Origin: Eisenbergiella tayi
GTDB taxonomy: Bacteria; Bacillota; Clostridia; Lachnospirales; Lachnospiraceae
NCBI RefSeq assembly: GCF_001881565.1
Contig: NZ_MPDJ01000005.1
Coordinates: 296,284 to 360,283 of the forward strand
Length of the DNA: 64,000 nucleotides
Direction of reading: 5' to 3'
Shown here piece by piece: positions 18,021 to 27,034 of this stretch; position 1 is the first letter of the stretch; the number at the start of each line of letters is the position of its first letter. The position numbers were made by a program, and so were the translations under genes. The notes beneath the pieces are model-generated. The model was given only the letters and a program-made list of their open reading frames with translations. It did not search any database and had not been told where the DNA came from.

Positions 18021-18896
18021 TTATTTTTTCTCTACTGCAATCCATATCTCACAGGTATAGCCGGGATCGTCCACATCAGGAGAGGGATACACTTCAAAAT
18101 CCGTACCGCCGCAGGGCTGGTATTCGCTCGCCGGAAAAAACTCACTGCTTACCTGATGGTACAGCCTGGTAAACGCCTCCGGCATTTTCCCCTCACACCG
18201 GAACACGGCATAGGTATGCGCCGGTATTTCCTCTACGGTCAAATCCGGTTCCGCAACCGGTTCTCCATTATAATAACCGCCAATGGCATAGGGATAATTG
18301 CTGTCAGCCGCATCCTTTCCAAAACTGGCGCCGACGATACACTTCCCGAAAATGTTATCCTCCGGGATATATCTGGCCAGCGTCTCAATCGTCCCGTCCG
18401 CCCCGCACTGCTGCCAGAACTGAGCGAGATCCGAGCCGGGCAGCTCCTTTTGGGCGGAACATCTTACCTTTCTACATACGATTGGGAATGCATCCTTTAT
18501 TTCAATCCGGTAGTCCGTCATATGACCTCCGTCCATGGTTAATTTCACAAAAAGGCGGGAAAAGGATTTCAGATTGGCCCCGTTTCTTACCTGGGAAGGA
18601 GAGACACCATGAAAACGAGTGAATGCACGGCTGAAGCTTTCCTGTGTATCATAGCCATATTTCACTGCAATATCCAATACCTTCGCATTCGTAGAAGCAA
18701 GCTCATTTCCCGCAAGAGTGAGCCGGCGCATGCGGATATAATCTCCCAGCGTATAGCCGCACAGGATACTGAAAATACGCTGAAAATGGAAAGGGGAGGA
18801 ATAGGCCTGCTTCGCAATCTCATTATAATCCAGGTCTTCGGTGATATGAGCTTCCATATAATCCACAGCTTTTTGAATTCCGCTGATCCAATCCAT
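18021..18896 (-). CDS. AraC-family regulator with GyrI-like effector domain
   Basis: A 291-residue cytoplasmic regulator. Residues 1-105 are the two-HTH AraC domain (FHFQRIFSILCGYTLGDYIR and a second helix pair with YGYDTQESFSRAFTRFHG). Residues from about 125 form a GyrI/SOUL-like small-molecule-binding domain, as in Rob and BmrR-type regulators, with the usual AVFRCEG strand near residue 250. Such proteins sense hydrophobic or cationic compounds and activate efflux or modification genes. AAGGAGTC precedes the start. A likely target set is the downstream serine hydrolase/acetyltransferase region or itself, but nothing in the sequence settles this. Confidence 0.88.
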   Translation of the reverse strand: MDWISGIQKAVDYMEAHITEDLDYNEIAKQAYSSPFHFQRIFSILCGYTLGDYIRMRRLTLAGNELASTNAKVLDIAVKYGYDTQESFSRAFTRFHGVSPSQVRNGANLKSFSRLFVKLTMDGGHMTDYRIEIKDAFPIVCRKVRCSAQKELPGSDLAQFWQQCGADGTIETLARYIPEDNIFGKCIVGASFGKDAADSNYPYAIGGYYNGEPVAEPDLTVEEIPAHTYAVFRCEGKMPEAFTRLYHQVSSEFFPASEYQPCGGTDFEVYPSPDVDDPGYTCEIWIAVEKK

Positions 18897-18928
18897 TTTC
18901 TCTGACTCCTTTTCTGCAGCAGCATTAC

Positions 18929-18964
18929 ATGAATATTACAGTAATGAGTGCCTGCTATTCCTGT
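18929..18964. repeat. partial copy of the inner palindrome arm (copy 3)
   Basis: The 36-bp segment starting ATGAATATTACAGTAATGAG matches 13767-13802 with two mismatches, both in its last 14 bases. It sits in the gap upstream of the AraC/GyrI gene without a matching inverted arm, so it looks like a half-unit left by loss of the rest. Confidence 0.7.
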
Positions 18965-18977
18965 AACACTGTGCCGA

Positions 18978-19949
18978 CTATGCAAATATAGGGACTATTT
19001 GTTCTGTGAGCAATTCCATTATCGGGACCTGTCTCCGTATAAAACAGGAAGTGACTGCTACGGTCAGCGCCTTCCGGGGATTTACCAAAATGATATTTCC
19101 GGCGTCGCCGATGGCTGCATAGCAATGGTTTCCGCCGATTTCAAGAAGCCACCACAGATAACCGTAAGGCATTTCTCCCCAGCGGCTTTGTTCCCTTGTA
19201 CTCTCTTCAATCCAGGCGGATGATAACAGCCTTTTGCCATCATATACACCGCCGTTCCTGTATAATTCACCGATTTTAACCATATCCCGCGGTCTCAGAC
19301 ACAGGCCCCATCCTGCGGTATTCACACCCTTAGGATCTATTACCCAACCGGTAGGATGGCATTCCTTCAGGAACGCAAAATGTTCTTCTTTATTATGCAG
19401 GACGATATTGCGGGGCTTTTTTATTCCCAGAGGGGTAAAAAGCCGTTCTGCGGCAAAATCGGCTATCGGCATTCCTGTAGCATTTACGAGAATTCCTGAC
19501 AAAATCTGCACGCCAACTGTGGAATACTTGAATTCGCCGGTGATACCGGCCCGTCCTCCTAATAAGTCCAGAGCTGCCTGTACCCAGTCGGGGCTGGAAT
19601 ACACTTTGGTGTAGGGCTCCGATTTGTATTTGTATGGCGCGGTCATTGTCAGAAGGTTTTTTATGGTGATATCCTGAATTGTTTTTTCTCCGCGTTTAAG
19701 CTTATAGTCGGGGAAAAAGTCGAGGACTTTTTGATCGGGGCTTTTGATATAGTTGTTATCTATGGCTATGCCGATGAGGGCTGATAAGATGCTTTTGGTT
19801 ACTGACATGACGTGGGTGGTGTTGTCAGGAGTGTAGCCGTTGAAATAGGCTTCGTATATATTTTGGCCGTTTTTATTGATTGCAATGCCTGTAATATTAC
19901 TATATTCGGTTGTAATCAGAGCTTCAAGGGCCTTGATTTGTTTATCCAT
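18978..19949 (-). CDS. serine beta-lactamase-fold hydrolase
   Basis: A 323-residue protein of the class C beta-lactamase/esterase superfamily. The SxxK motif is SVTK near residues 49-52, a YSTVG segment near 143 supplies the tyrosine, and a C-terminal GDAGN strand stands where the third motif lies. There is no signal peptide. The GGAGG ribosome site precedes an ATG that lies inside the end of the acetyltransferase gene (34-bp overlap), so the two are translationally coupled. The substrate is unknown; a drug- or ester-hydrolysing role alongside the acetyltransferase would be consistent (inference). Confidence 0.82.
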   Translation of the reverse strand: MDKQIKALEALITTEYSNITGIAINKNGQNIYEAYFNGYTPDNTTHVMSVTKSILSALIGIAIDNNYIKSPDQKVLDFFPDYKLKRGEKTIQDITIKNLLTMTAPYKYKSEPYTKVYSSPDWVQAALDLLGGRAGITGEFKYSTVGVQILSGILVNATGMPIADFAAERLFTPLGIKKPRNIVLHNKEEHFAFLKECHPTGWVIDPKGVNTAGWGLCLRPRDMVKIGELYRNGGVYDGKRLLSSAWIEESTREQSRWGEMPYGYLWWLLEIGGNHCYAAIGDAGNIILVNPRKALTVAVTSCFIRRQVPIMELLTEQIVPIFA

Positions 19950-20974
19950 TGTTTCCTCCGATGGGATTCGTTCGGTATAGGGTTATAATCAGTGCCGAAT
20001 TCATTATAGGAGGAAATGAGGAGAAGGGCTTGACTTTTTGTGCGCTGAGGTGTTATGAGGATGGGAATTGGATAATAGCCGGCTTTACCATGTTTTTCCC
20101 AATCCCGCTTTACATATTCCTGCACAAATCCTACCTTTTCGTAAAAGGGCTGGCCTCCCGCAACACAGGAAAGTGCACCTAACTCTTTTGTTCTGCGCAT
20201 AGCTTCGTATAGTGCTGCTTTTGCCAATCCCATTTTTCGATAATCCGGATCGGTACACAGCGGCTCCAGGTAGGCTTCCCTGCACTCCGGTTCATACCAC
20301 ATACCACAGTAAACGGCATAATCTCCATTCGGAGCCTTTACCACAAGATTGAGTTCCGGCCGGAAGTGAGGGCCGGACTGCATTACCCGGCGGGTATCAA
20401 TACTGCAGTCCGGTTCATTGGGATGATCGAATCCCCTCCACATAACCCGATTGATTTTTTCCAGATCATTTTCTTCCTGAAGGCTGACGATTGAGAACCC
20501 CTCAGGCAAAGGGCATTGAGGAACCTCTCCGGAAAGATCAAAAAAACCGGCCCAATCGCTGTCGGCTGCCATGTGATATCCCTGCCTGATTAACAACTCT
20601 TCCATTTCCGTGTCGGTATTATGCAGCCGGCTGACGCGGAGGGTTCTTGTTCCATCGGCATTCATTACTGACAGATTTTCTTCTGCATAATGTAAGAGCT
20701 CTGGTTTCAGGAATGCGTAATCAGGGTTGATTTGAAGCATAAATTCACCCAGGAACCATTCTAAAGTCGCAACCGTTACAATTTCACCATTATCTTCCCA
20801 AATGCCTATCCTTGGGAAAAGGAGCCATGGGGCAAGGCTGTGAGTGTGCATATATTCCCATTCTGAGGGATAAAAGTTGCCGTCTGCATTGTGGTATTGG
20901 TGATTCTTGATTAAGAATTGATGGATGGGTTCGAAGTCACTTAATGGTTTGTAATTTCTTACTGTTATGTTCAT
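19916..20974 (-). CDS. GNAT-family N-acetyltransferase
   Basis: A 352-residue protein whose C-terminal half carries the acetyl-CoA-binding GNAT motif (DYRKMGLAKAALYEAMRR near residue 240). The N-terminal half resembles a degenerate second GNAT fold, the usual double-domain layout for this length. It transfers an acetyl group from acetyl-CoA to an amine in the cytoplasm; the acceptor is unknown. AGGGGA precedes the ATG. The last residues run past the usual end of the fold, into the start of the downstream hydrolase, suggesting a frame extension that created the 34-bp overlap. Confidence 0.8.
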   Translation of the reverse strand: MNITVRNYKPLSDFEPIHQFLIKNHQYHNADGNFYPSEWEYMHTHSLAPWLLFPRIGIWEDNGEIVTVATLEWFLGEFMLQINPDYAFLKPELLHYAEENLSVMNADGTRTLRVSRLHNTDTEMEELLIRQGYHMAADSDWAGFFDLSGEVPQCPLPEGFSIVSLQEENDLEKINRVMWRGFDHPNEPDCSIDTRRVMQSGPHFRPELNLVVKAPNGDYAVYCGMWYEPECREAYLEPLCTDPDYRKMGLAKAALYEAMRRTKELGALSCVAGGQPFYEKVGFVQEYVKRDWEKHGKAGYYPIPILITPQRTKSQALLLISSYNEFGTDYNPIPNESHRRKQWINKSRPLKL

Positions 20975-21156
20975 GTGTGTTTTCCCCTGTATCCTTTTGC
21001 GAATTGATAATGTGTATTTCTGTAATCTTTTGATGCTTTATTATGTAATTAAAATATAGTAGTTTGAAAGAGATAGAACTTTTGTGTCGATTTTTTGTAA
21101 GCGGTGAATCACATGGCGCATAGACTTTCCCCATCGCTTACACATGTTCAAAAAAT

Positions 21157-22833
21157 TTAAACAGTCAGGGCTGGATGTTCTTCAACCGTTACTGTTTCAA
21201 CATCTATTAATCCAGAACAGTGCTCTTTTATGAAATCACTCCATGGCAGTAATTGTTCCATACCATCAGGCCTATTTTTGTGACCCGGCATGTACAACAA
21301 CAATGTATAGATATATTGGAACACGTTCAGATTGTTTGCTTTTGCAGTCTCTACGAGACTATATATGATGGCACTTTCATTTGCACCTGCGACTGATGCA
21401 TGAAATAGGGAAGCCTTTCTTCCGATTGCATAAGATTTTGCCATCCGTTCTGCTGTGTTGTTAGATAATTCGCAGCACCCATCCTGCAGATAAGTGCATA
21501 GACTATCCCTGTGATTTTGGGCATAGTTCACCGCTTTAGACAGTTTACTACTCTTGGTAGTGTTTAAGGAGTCAAGCCATTTCCAGAAATTATCCCATAC
21601 TGGAACTTCCTTCTCGAACCGTTTTGCTTTTCGTTCCTCAGGCGATAAATCCTTAAATTCCCGTTCCAGATAGAAGAGTTTATTACAATAAGCAACTCCT
21701 ACTTCTGCCGGAATGTACTTCTCAAGATTATCCTGTGGAATATCAGGCTCTTTGATGGCTATTGGTGAATTGATATCCAGCAGCTTCATAGTTTTCTTCT
21801 TTTCTGCAGGCAGCGCTTCATAGAACTTTCTTCTGCAGTGGGCCATGCAACATGCAAGCAATACATCAATTACCTTATTGTAGCCTTGATACCCATCGCA
21901 CTGGAGTAATCCATGGAATCCTTCTAAAAATTCCTGTGGATGAATACCTCCCCGCCCTGGCTGATATTCATACAAGACGATTTTAGGTAAGCCATCTGTG
22001 CCGGAAGTGTAAATCCACATATAAGATGTAGACTGTGCTTCCTTTCCTTCTTCACGAAGTACCTGACAGGTAGTCTCGTCAGCGTGTATTACTTCACGCT
22101 TGATCAGTTCCCTATGAATAAGATCATAGATAGGGAATAGATAATTCTCAGCTACGATAATACACCAGTTAGCAAGGGTTTCTCTTGGGATTTTTGCTCC
22201 CAGTTGCGTAAATACGGATTCCTGTCTGTAATAAGGAAGCCCCATAAAGCACTTGCTGAGCATAACAAAGACTACTGCAGAAGCAGAGGCAGGGCTGTGT
22301 GGAATGAATGCACTTGGTACTTCTCCTTTTTTGAAACTGCCATCGTGATCCTTTTTACACGCAGGACAGATCAGTACCTCCTGCATATATCGTACTCTTT
22401 CAACAATAGCAGGAGTAATACGGATTTCTTCCCTGACGAAGGTAGGCTTCATGGGAATCATTTCTGAGTTGCACCATTCAGAGAAACGTTCTGCTTCCGG
22501 TACTGGACAGATGATTTCTTTTACAGGAAGATTACCATAAAGTTCATCTCTTGTAGCTTTTGGCTTACGGTCTCTCGTATAGCTTTTTCCCCAAATAGAT
22601 TCCTTTTTATCATCAGATTCCACTGTTTCTTCTTTGTTGGAAGTTCTCTCACTTTTCACACCGAAGAATTGTCGTCTGAATTCACTTAAGGTTTCCTCAA
22701 GATTTGCTTTCAGGCTATGTAACTCATCAATCATGGTTCTTAATTCCTTGATGGTTTCTTCCTGATCCTTAATACGAGATGCCTGTGTCTCGATAACCAT
22801 TTTTAAGAGTTCATTTTCACTTTGTGCTGACAT
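21157..22833 (-). CDS. tnpC: IS66 transposase
   Basis: A 558-residue DDE transposase. An N-terminal coiled coil (residues 1-60) leads into a Cys-rich zinc-finger segment (CPACKKDHDG near 180), the catalytic DDE core (HADETTCQVL near 260 and the C-terminal ELSNNTAERMAK region holding the glutamate) and the short IS66 C-terminal domain. The start at 22833 is preceded by CAGGAGGT. The frame is intact, so the element may still move. Confidence 0.93.
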   Translation of the reverse strand: MSAQSENELLKMVIETQASRIKDQEETIKELRTMIDELHSLKANLEETLSEFRRQFFGVKSERTSNKEETVESDDKKESIWGKSYTRDRKPKATRDELYGNLPVKEIICPVPEAERFSEWCNSEMIPMKPTFVREEIRITPAIVERVRYMQEVLICPACKKDHDGSFKKGEVPSAFIPHSPASASAVVFVMLSKCFMGLPYYRQESVFTQLGAKIPRETLANWCIIVAENYLFPIYDLIHRELIKREVIHADETTCQVLREEGKEAQSTSYMWIYTSGTDGLPKIVLYEYQPGRGGIHPQEFLEGFHGLLQCDGYQGYNKVIDVLLACCMAHCRRKFYEALPAEKKKTMKLLDINSPIAIKEPDIPQDNLEKYIPAEVGVAYCNKLFYLEREFKDLSPEERKAKRFEKEVPVWDNFWKWLDSLNTTKSSKLSKAVNYAQNHRDSLCTYLQDGCCELSNNTAERMAKSYAIGRKASLFHASVAGANESAIIYSLVETAKANNLNVFQYIYTLLLYMPGHKNRPDGMEQLLPWSDFIKEHCSGLIDVETVTVEEHPALTV

Positions 22834-22978
22834 CTCGTACCTCCTGATTTTTTCTTTCATCATACCTAAAATCAAGGGGTTTGACAAATGACGGCGATAT
22901 CACATAGGGTCATTTTGACGGTGTATGACTTACTGGGAAACAGTGTAAAATCACTGGTTTCACAGCATTTGTGGAAGT

Positions 22979-23054
22979 GTTATCCACATCAATGTCCTGA
23001 AACAGAAGGCAATACACGGATAAGTTTCCGGTTCAGGGTATTGATGTGGACAAC
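22979..23054. repeat. long inverted repeat between tnpB and tnpC
   Basis: GTTATCCACATCAAT (22979-22993) faces ATTGATGTGGACAAC (23040-23054), one mismatch in 15, with CCTGAAAC and GGTTCAGG continuing the stem inward. It lies in a 294-bp gap that is longer than usual for IS66, and may lower tnpC expression or bind a host factor; the arms contain DnaA-box-like TTATCCACA. Confidence 0.6.
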
Positions 23055-23127
23055 CACAATTAGTTGATAAAATCGAGGGCCCATAAGTTTTTTATTTTCT
23101 CTATAATGCACAAATCAGAAGACTTTG

Positions 23128-23478
23128 TTACTGTTTTTTGGTACAGGACGGATTGCTTTTGGCTGTTCTATGGACAGCCCTTCTCAGCCATCGAAACTCC
23201 TGTCTTGTAATTGCTTTTACCTCAGCAGCATTTCGAGGCCATTGAAACCTGCCCTCACTGTCCAGGCGTTTATAGATTAAGCAAAACCCATCCTTGTCGA
23301 AATACAATGCCTTGATGGTGTTACACCGCTTACCACAAAACAGATACAGTGCATTTGCATAAGGATCCATCTGATAAGTGTCCCGGATAATTGTCATGAG
23401 GCCGTCTATGCTGCGTCTCATATCAGTTTTTCCTGTTACCAGGTAAATCTTGGCAATTCCGGAAACATCACCTAGCAC
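23128..23478 (-). CDS. tnpB: IS66 accessory protein TnpB
   Basis: A 116-residue IS66 Orf2 protein with the family's conserved opening (GDVSGIAKIYLVTGKTDMRR) and LYLFCGKRCNTIKALYFDKDG core. It is required with TnpA and TnpC for IS66 transposition. Its start overlaps the end of tnpA by 7 bp, the normal coupling. Confidence 0.92.
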   Translation of the reverse strand: MLGDVSGIAKIYLVTGKTDMRRSIDGLMTIIRDTYQMDPYANALYLFCGKRCNTIKALYFDKDGFCLIYKRLDSEGRFQWPRNAAEVKAITRQEFRWLRRAVHRTAKSNPSCTKKQ

Positions 23479-23870
23479 AGGAACGGCAACGCAGATATGG
23501 TATTTTTGATTAATTCCTGTGTTGCACTATTGGCAATCTCAACGGTTATTCCCTGAATGCTTAGGCGAACAGCTACAGTGTTATCTGTAATACTGGAGGA
23601 TGCTGATGGATTATTGTTAGTCATGATAGAAGGAACATCATCCATAAACAATGGGACAACTTCTTGGACATCATTCCTCTGTCTGGAAAAACTATTTTCA
23701 GGAATGTCACAGGCTTTCTTTCGAAGCTGTTTTACGTGATAGTAAAAAGTAGGTGATTTTATTTTGTGTTCCTGCATCCATTGTGCATCGGATTTTCCAC
23801 TTGTGCGACACTGCTGGATCAGATCGAACCAGCGGCGTTCTGAGACTGTTAAGTTTTGAGGATATCCCAT
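23472..23870 (-). CDS. tnpA: IS66 accessory protein TnpA
   Basis: A 132-residue IS66 Orf1 protein. The N-terminal half is a helix-turn-helix (ERRWFDLIQQCRTSGKSDAQ followed by a second helix) that likely binds the element ends. The start at 23870 follows GGAGC; the open frame extends to 23957 without a ribosome site. The 180 bp from here to the terminal repeat is the element's promoter side. Confidence 0.85.
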   Translation of the reverse strand: MGYPQNLTVSERRWFDLIQQCRTSGKSDAQWMQEHKIKSPTFYYHVKQLRKKACDIPENSFSRQRNDVQEVVPLFMDDVPSIMTNNNPSASSSITDNTVAVRLSIQGITVEIANSATQELIKNTISALPFLC

Positions 23871-24051
23871 TGGGGTACTAGCTCCATTTCTTGATAGACT
23901 GTGAAGTAAAAAGTTCAAGCTCAGGAAATATATATTTATAGTGAAAAGCTCAATCAATAATTAACTCTAGATCCTGATTCATTTACTTCATGTAAATAGA
24001 TTATCTCATATCAGGAACGACCTCGGGAACGCTATGTTATTCATCGCTTAC

Positions 24052-24401
24052 GTTAATTTATAGGTAAGCGCAGGATTTGACGCCTACTTCGGTTCCAATG
24101 ATACCATCATAAATGAAGAAAAAATAAAGGGAAAAATAGAATAGTATTGCCGGAAAGCGGCAATACTATTCATAGAAACAAACGTCGTATTTTGAAAAAA
24201 CTGTCATACAAACATAGGTAAAACCAAATCGTGGAGTGCCGAAAAAGGAAACCGGGTACATACCAATTTATGACAATACACAGTTATATAGACAGTCTCG
24301 TCTCTGGCTTATTAATATTCTGTTGCCAACTTCATTAATTGATTTTTATCAATCGTAAAAACTTATACAATTTATTTCCGTGTTTTGAATCGTCTGGTTT
24401 T
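24052..24401. other. AT-rich stretch without a gene, with a 13-bp perfect hairpin
   Basis: No credible coding region is seen. At 24140-24170 a perfect 13-bp stem (AATAGTATTGCCG/CGGCAATACTATT) encloses a 5-nt loop. It lacks a long T-run, so it may be an attachment or terminator remnant. Short plus-strand frames here have no ribosome sites. Confidence 0.5.
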
Positions 24402-24704
24402 TTAGATCTTAAAACAAACATAAAAGACACGTGTATTTTCATCGACCAAATGCCGTTCTTCTGGCCGATGTGATTTATTTATAATTCGTGTCATCTGCGG
24501 CGATATCTCAATCATACCTAATTGAATTTGCAGCCATCTGCTCATATCCTGCGAACTTGAAATAATATACCCTGTTGGAACAGATGTTATCTTTACTAGC
24601 ATTACATATGGATATGTATGAAGGAACGCAAGACGACATCCCCGCATTACTAATCCCGTTTTAGCGGCTAACGCTGGAGCAGCATATGTATTTTGATACC
24701 CCAA
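24402..24704 (-). pseudogene. fragment of a serine beta-lactamase-fold hydrolase
   Basis: About 100 codons whose middle (TGYIISSSQDMSRWLQIQLG, then ISPQMTRIINKSH) resembles the central region of large serine hydrolases of the class C beta-lactamase family. The SxxK and C-terminal motifs are absent and there is no ATG or ribosome site, only a TTG at 24704. It appears to be a decayed internal piece. A 44-codon open frame lies just upstream (24705-24839) in another frame with no ribosome site and no recognised family. Confidence 0.45.
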
Positions 24705-24914
24705 CTACTTAATTATGTTTGCATTCATAAAGTCCTTATAGATTTGGTCGGATTTGACTTCGGCAAGTCCAGCGATTCCGTTAAACACATTTATTTGATT
24801 TGCACGTAAAACTGTGCTGATATTATCTCTATTACACATTATATTTTAACTTATTGATTTTCTGTTGCCAAAGTGTTGCCATATATCCGTATCAAAACAG
24901 CTTTTATTCTATTA

Positions 24915-26387
24915 TTAATACTCTATTTGATTGTTATATTTTAACAGTTTTACTAGTTCTTTTCCTGCTATAACATGAATTTCAAAATTCAAATTAGCTT
25001 TAGCTCTCTTCACATAATTATTGAAAGGTTCCGTGACTTCTTTTGCCGAAATAAAAATTACAATAGCTTTATTCCCAAAATAAGTAAATGGCCTAACCAC
25101 CTGATATACTATATTTTCTGTTACTTTTTTCAGAATTTCAACACCAGATTTAACCGGAATGCAAAGATAATATGTTTCCATATGTGATTTTCTTTGTATA
25201 GGGAGTTCCATATCAGCTATTTCAAACACTCCATGAGGTTTTTTACTTTCTCGATTAATAACATGTTTATCAATATTGATTATAATATTTGCAATTTTTC
25301 CTCTAAGTATTTCATCATTATATCCTTCCACAATGTTTATATCTCTAGCTGTTATATCTACGGCTGATGAATTGGAATAACCATTTATATAATCATTTAT
25401 ATAAAACCATGATTTATCAAATGTTTCATTAACACATGGTAATTTCATCATCCTAACTTTATTTATTTTTTTTAATTTCATCCACCTTAAGCAGTTTCTC
25501 AAGTACACCATTTTGCTGTCTTCATATAGTTTATTGTAAACATCTTTATTATCAGACAAATATTTTTCAAAATATTCAACAAAATAATTTTCATCTAAAT
25601 TATATATATTTATCATAGCCCAAACATTATTTATAATAACATCACTGTTCTCAATATCTGTAATGTTACCTATCCAACTGCCTGAAGTACTGTTTTCTAC
25701 TAGATGCTGATAAGTTTTATATATATTGTAAATAAACATTTTTAATTTTACATTTGTTTTTGTAGCATCTTGGATTTGAGTAAAATTCAAACAAAATCTC
25801 TCGATGATATTCATACATCGCTTTGCCAAATCATATACACTATCAAAATAATGTTTATCTTCGGACTCAAGGTATTCTAATAATGCTTGTTGATAATTTA
25901 ACAATAAATATATAATTGGATTATAATTGATATTCGATTTTTCTCCGTTATTACACAAAATCTCCAACGCAGAAACTAACTCCCTACCTCTACTCTCGAA
26001 AAAATAATCATCTTCAGAACATCCCGATATCATTAAATGCTTAATTTGTATCCTAACAATATTTATCTGTATATTCATCTGATAAATCATTCGTGACATA
26101 TCTTCATATATCCTATTATAAACAATTTTATTATAAAAATAATGAAAAGAAGAATAATAAAAAATAATCTTATCAAATCTCAATTTATCTGAAATGCATT
26201 GACTAATTCTCATCAAGTTAATTTTATCAATTGGATCTAAAACACACATTTCTATAACATCATCCAATAAAAATTCGAATTCCGTTAATTTTTTTAGTTC
26301 TCCCCATTGCAAGTCACGCTCTTTGTATAAAGTAAAATTGGTATGCACTAGTGTTTCAATTTCAGCTATAATCTCATTCTCGTTCAT
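24915..26387 (-). CDS. uncharacterised protein, helical with C-terminal nuclease-like domain
   Basis: A 490-residue AT-rich gene product that I do not recognise as a named family. Residues 1-330 are predominantly helical and rich in Asn/Ile/Tyr. The C-terminal 150 residues look like an alpha/beta domain: a strand with EIADMELPI, then YYLCIPVKSG near 410, then AIVIFISAKEVTEPFNNYVK and a closing EIHVIAGKELVKLL. The last elements resemble restriction-endonuclease-like folds, where K in PVKSG would be the catalytic lysine, but the acidic residues are not clear. Its start overlaps the nucleotidyltransferase stop by 4 bp (ATGA), so the two are a coupled pair. It could be an effector regulated by that enzyme; this is inference. 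Confidence 0.6.
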   Translation of the reverse strand: MNENEIIAEIETLVHTNFTLYKERDLQWGELKKLTEFEFLLDDVIEMCVLDPIDKINLMRISQCISDKLRFDKIIFYYSSFHYFYNKIVYNRIYEDMSRMIYQMNIQINIVRIQIKHLMISGCSEDDYFFESRGRELVSALEILCNNGEKSNINYNPIIYLLLNYQQALLEYLESEDKHYFDSVYDLAKRCMNIIERFCLNFTQIQDATKTNVKLKMFIYNIYKTYQHLVENSTSGSWIGNITDIENSDVIINNVWAMINIYNLDENYFVEYFEKYLSDNKDVYNKLYEDSKMVYLRNCLRWMKLKKINKVRMMKLPCVNETFDKSWFYINDYINGYSNSSAVDITARDINIVEGYNDEILRGKIANIIINIDKHVINRESKKPHGVFEIADMELPIQRKSHMETYYLCIPVKSGVEILKKVTENIVYQVVRPFTYFGNKAIVIFISAKEVTEPFNNYVKRAKANLNFEIHVIAGKELVKLLKYNNQIEY

Positions 26388-26707
26388 ATAATTTTTTCCA
26401 TCCTCTCATCTTTCAACATTTGTCTTTTCTCATATATCAATTGTGCATATTCCTCTTTACTTAGACATATAGCATCAATAATTATATTTATATTCATTTT
26501 TTCAAATGTTCTTTGAATCAGCTCTTGTCTTTTCAAATATGACATATATTTAAAATCATTTGAAACAACCAATAAATCTATATCCGAAATATCCTTATAT
26601 TCATTTGTCAAAAATGATCCTCGCAAAAAACAAGAATCACAATTAAAATATGGCGTTTTTTCTAAAACACTTTTAATTTCATATAATATTTTAATAGGCA
26701 TATGCAT
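26384..26707 (-). CDS. MNT-type nucleotidyltransferase domain protein
   Basis: A 107-residue protein with the pol-beta/MNT nucleotidyltransferase signature: Gly30-Ser31 followed by Asp42-x-Asp44 (LRGSF..SDIDLL). Small MNT proteins commonly act as antitoxins that nucleotidylate a partner, or as components of defence systems. AAGGA precedes the ATG. It is coupled by a 4-bp overlap to the downstream 490-residue gene, which is not a recognisable HEPN toxin, so the pair is not a standard MNT-HEPN module. Confidence 0.75.
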   Translation of the reverse strand: MHMPIKILYEIKSVLEKTPYFNCDSCFLRGSFLTNEYKDISDIDLLVVSNDFKYMSYLKRQELIQRTFEKMNINIIIDAICLSKEEYAQLIYEKRQMLKDERMEKII

Positions 26708-27034
26708 TCCTTAAATAGTATTTCATTTTTGTCCAAAATCTTCTATTTTCTTGATGTTCCACCTTTATAAATAAATTGGCAACATTTTCATCTTATACAT
26801 ACAGAGAATATGTATCATATAAATGCAGCAGGCAATCTCAAAGATTACCTGCCATATACAATAAATTATACACTCAGGTATCACTCAAACTCGCAAAATA
26901 AAAGTTGTTTCTATACAATTTTGTATGGGCAATTTGACTTTATTTTTCTCCAACTGTTCCATTCCTATGGTCTATTCAAACTGGTGTTATTATTTTAATC
27001 TTTTTTCAGAAATAGCTGACTCTTATCATATCAA
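26708..27034. other. intergenic gap in the defence island
   Basis: A 327-bp AT-rich gap between the ABC ATPase stop and the nucleotidyltransferase start. An 11-bp hairpin with one mismatch (GCAGGCAATCT/AGATTACCTGC, 26828-26852) could terminate the upstream module weakly. TTGCCA near 26786 and A/T-rich boxes suggest a separate promoter for the downstream pair, but no good -10 match is evident. No gene is seen. Confidence 0.5.

Larger units (their letters stand above)
21097..24051 (-). mobile_element. IS66-family insertion sequence, complete
   Basis: The element is bounded by imperfect 23-bp terminal inverted repeats: GTAAGCGGTGAATCACATGG.. at 21097-21119 and the inverted GTAAGCGATGAATAACATAG.. 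at 24029-24051 (4 mismatches). It contains the standard three IS66 genes in order tnpA, tnpB, tnpC on the minus strand, all open. The 8 bp on each side (GATTTTTT, GTTAATTT) are similar but not identical, so no clean target duplication is seen. Its right end abuts the AT-rich island. Confidence 0.9.

Noticed and set aside
21089..24059. Exact 8-bp target duplication around IS66
   Set aside because: The flanks GATTTTTT and GTTAATTT differ at three positions, so it is not reported as a duplication.
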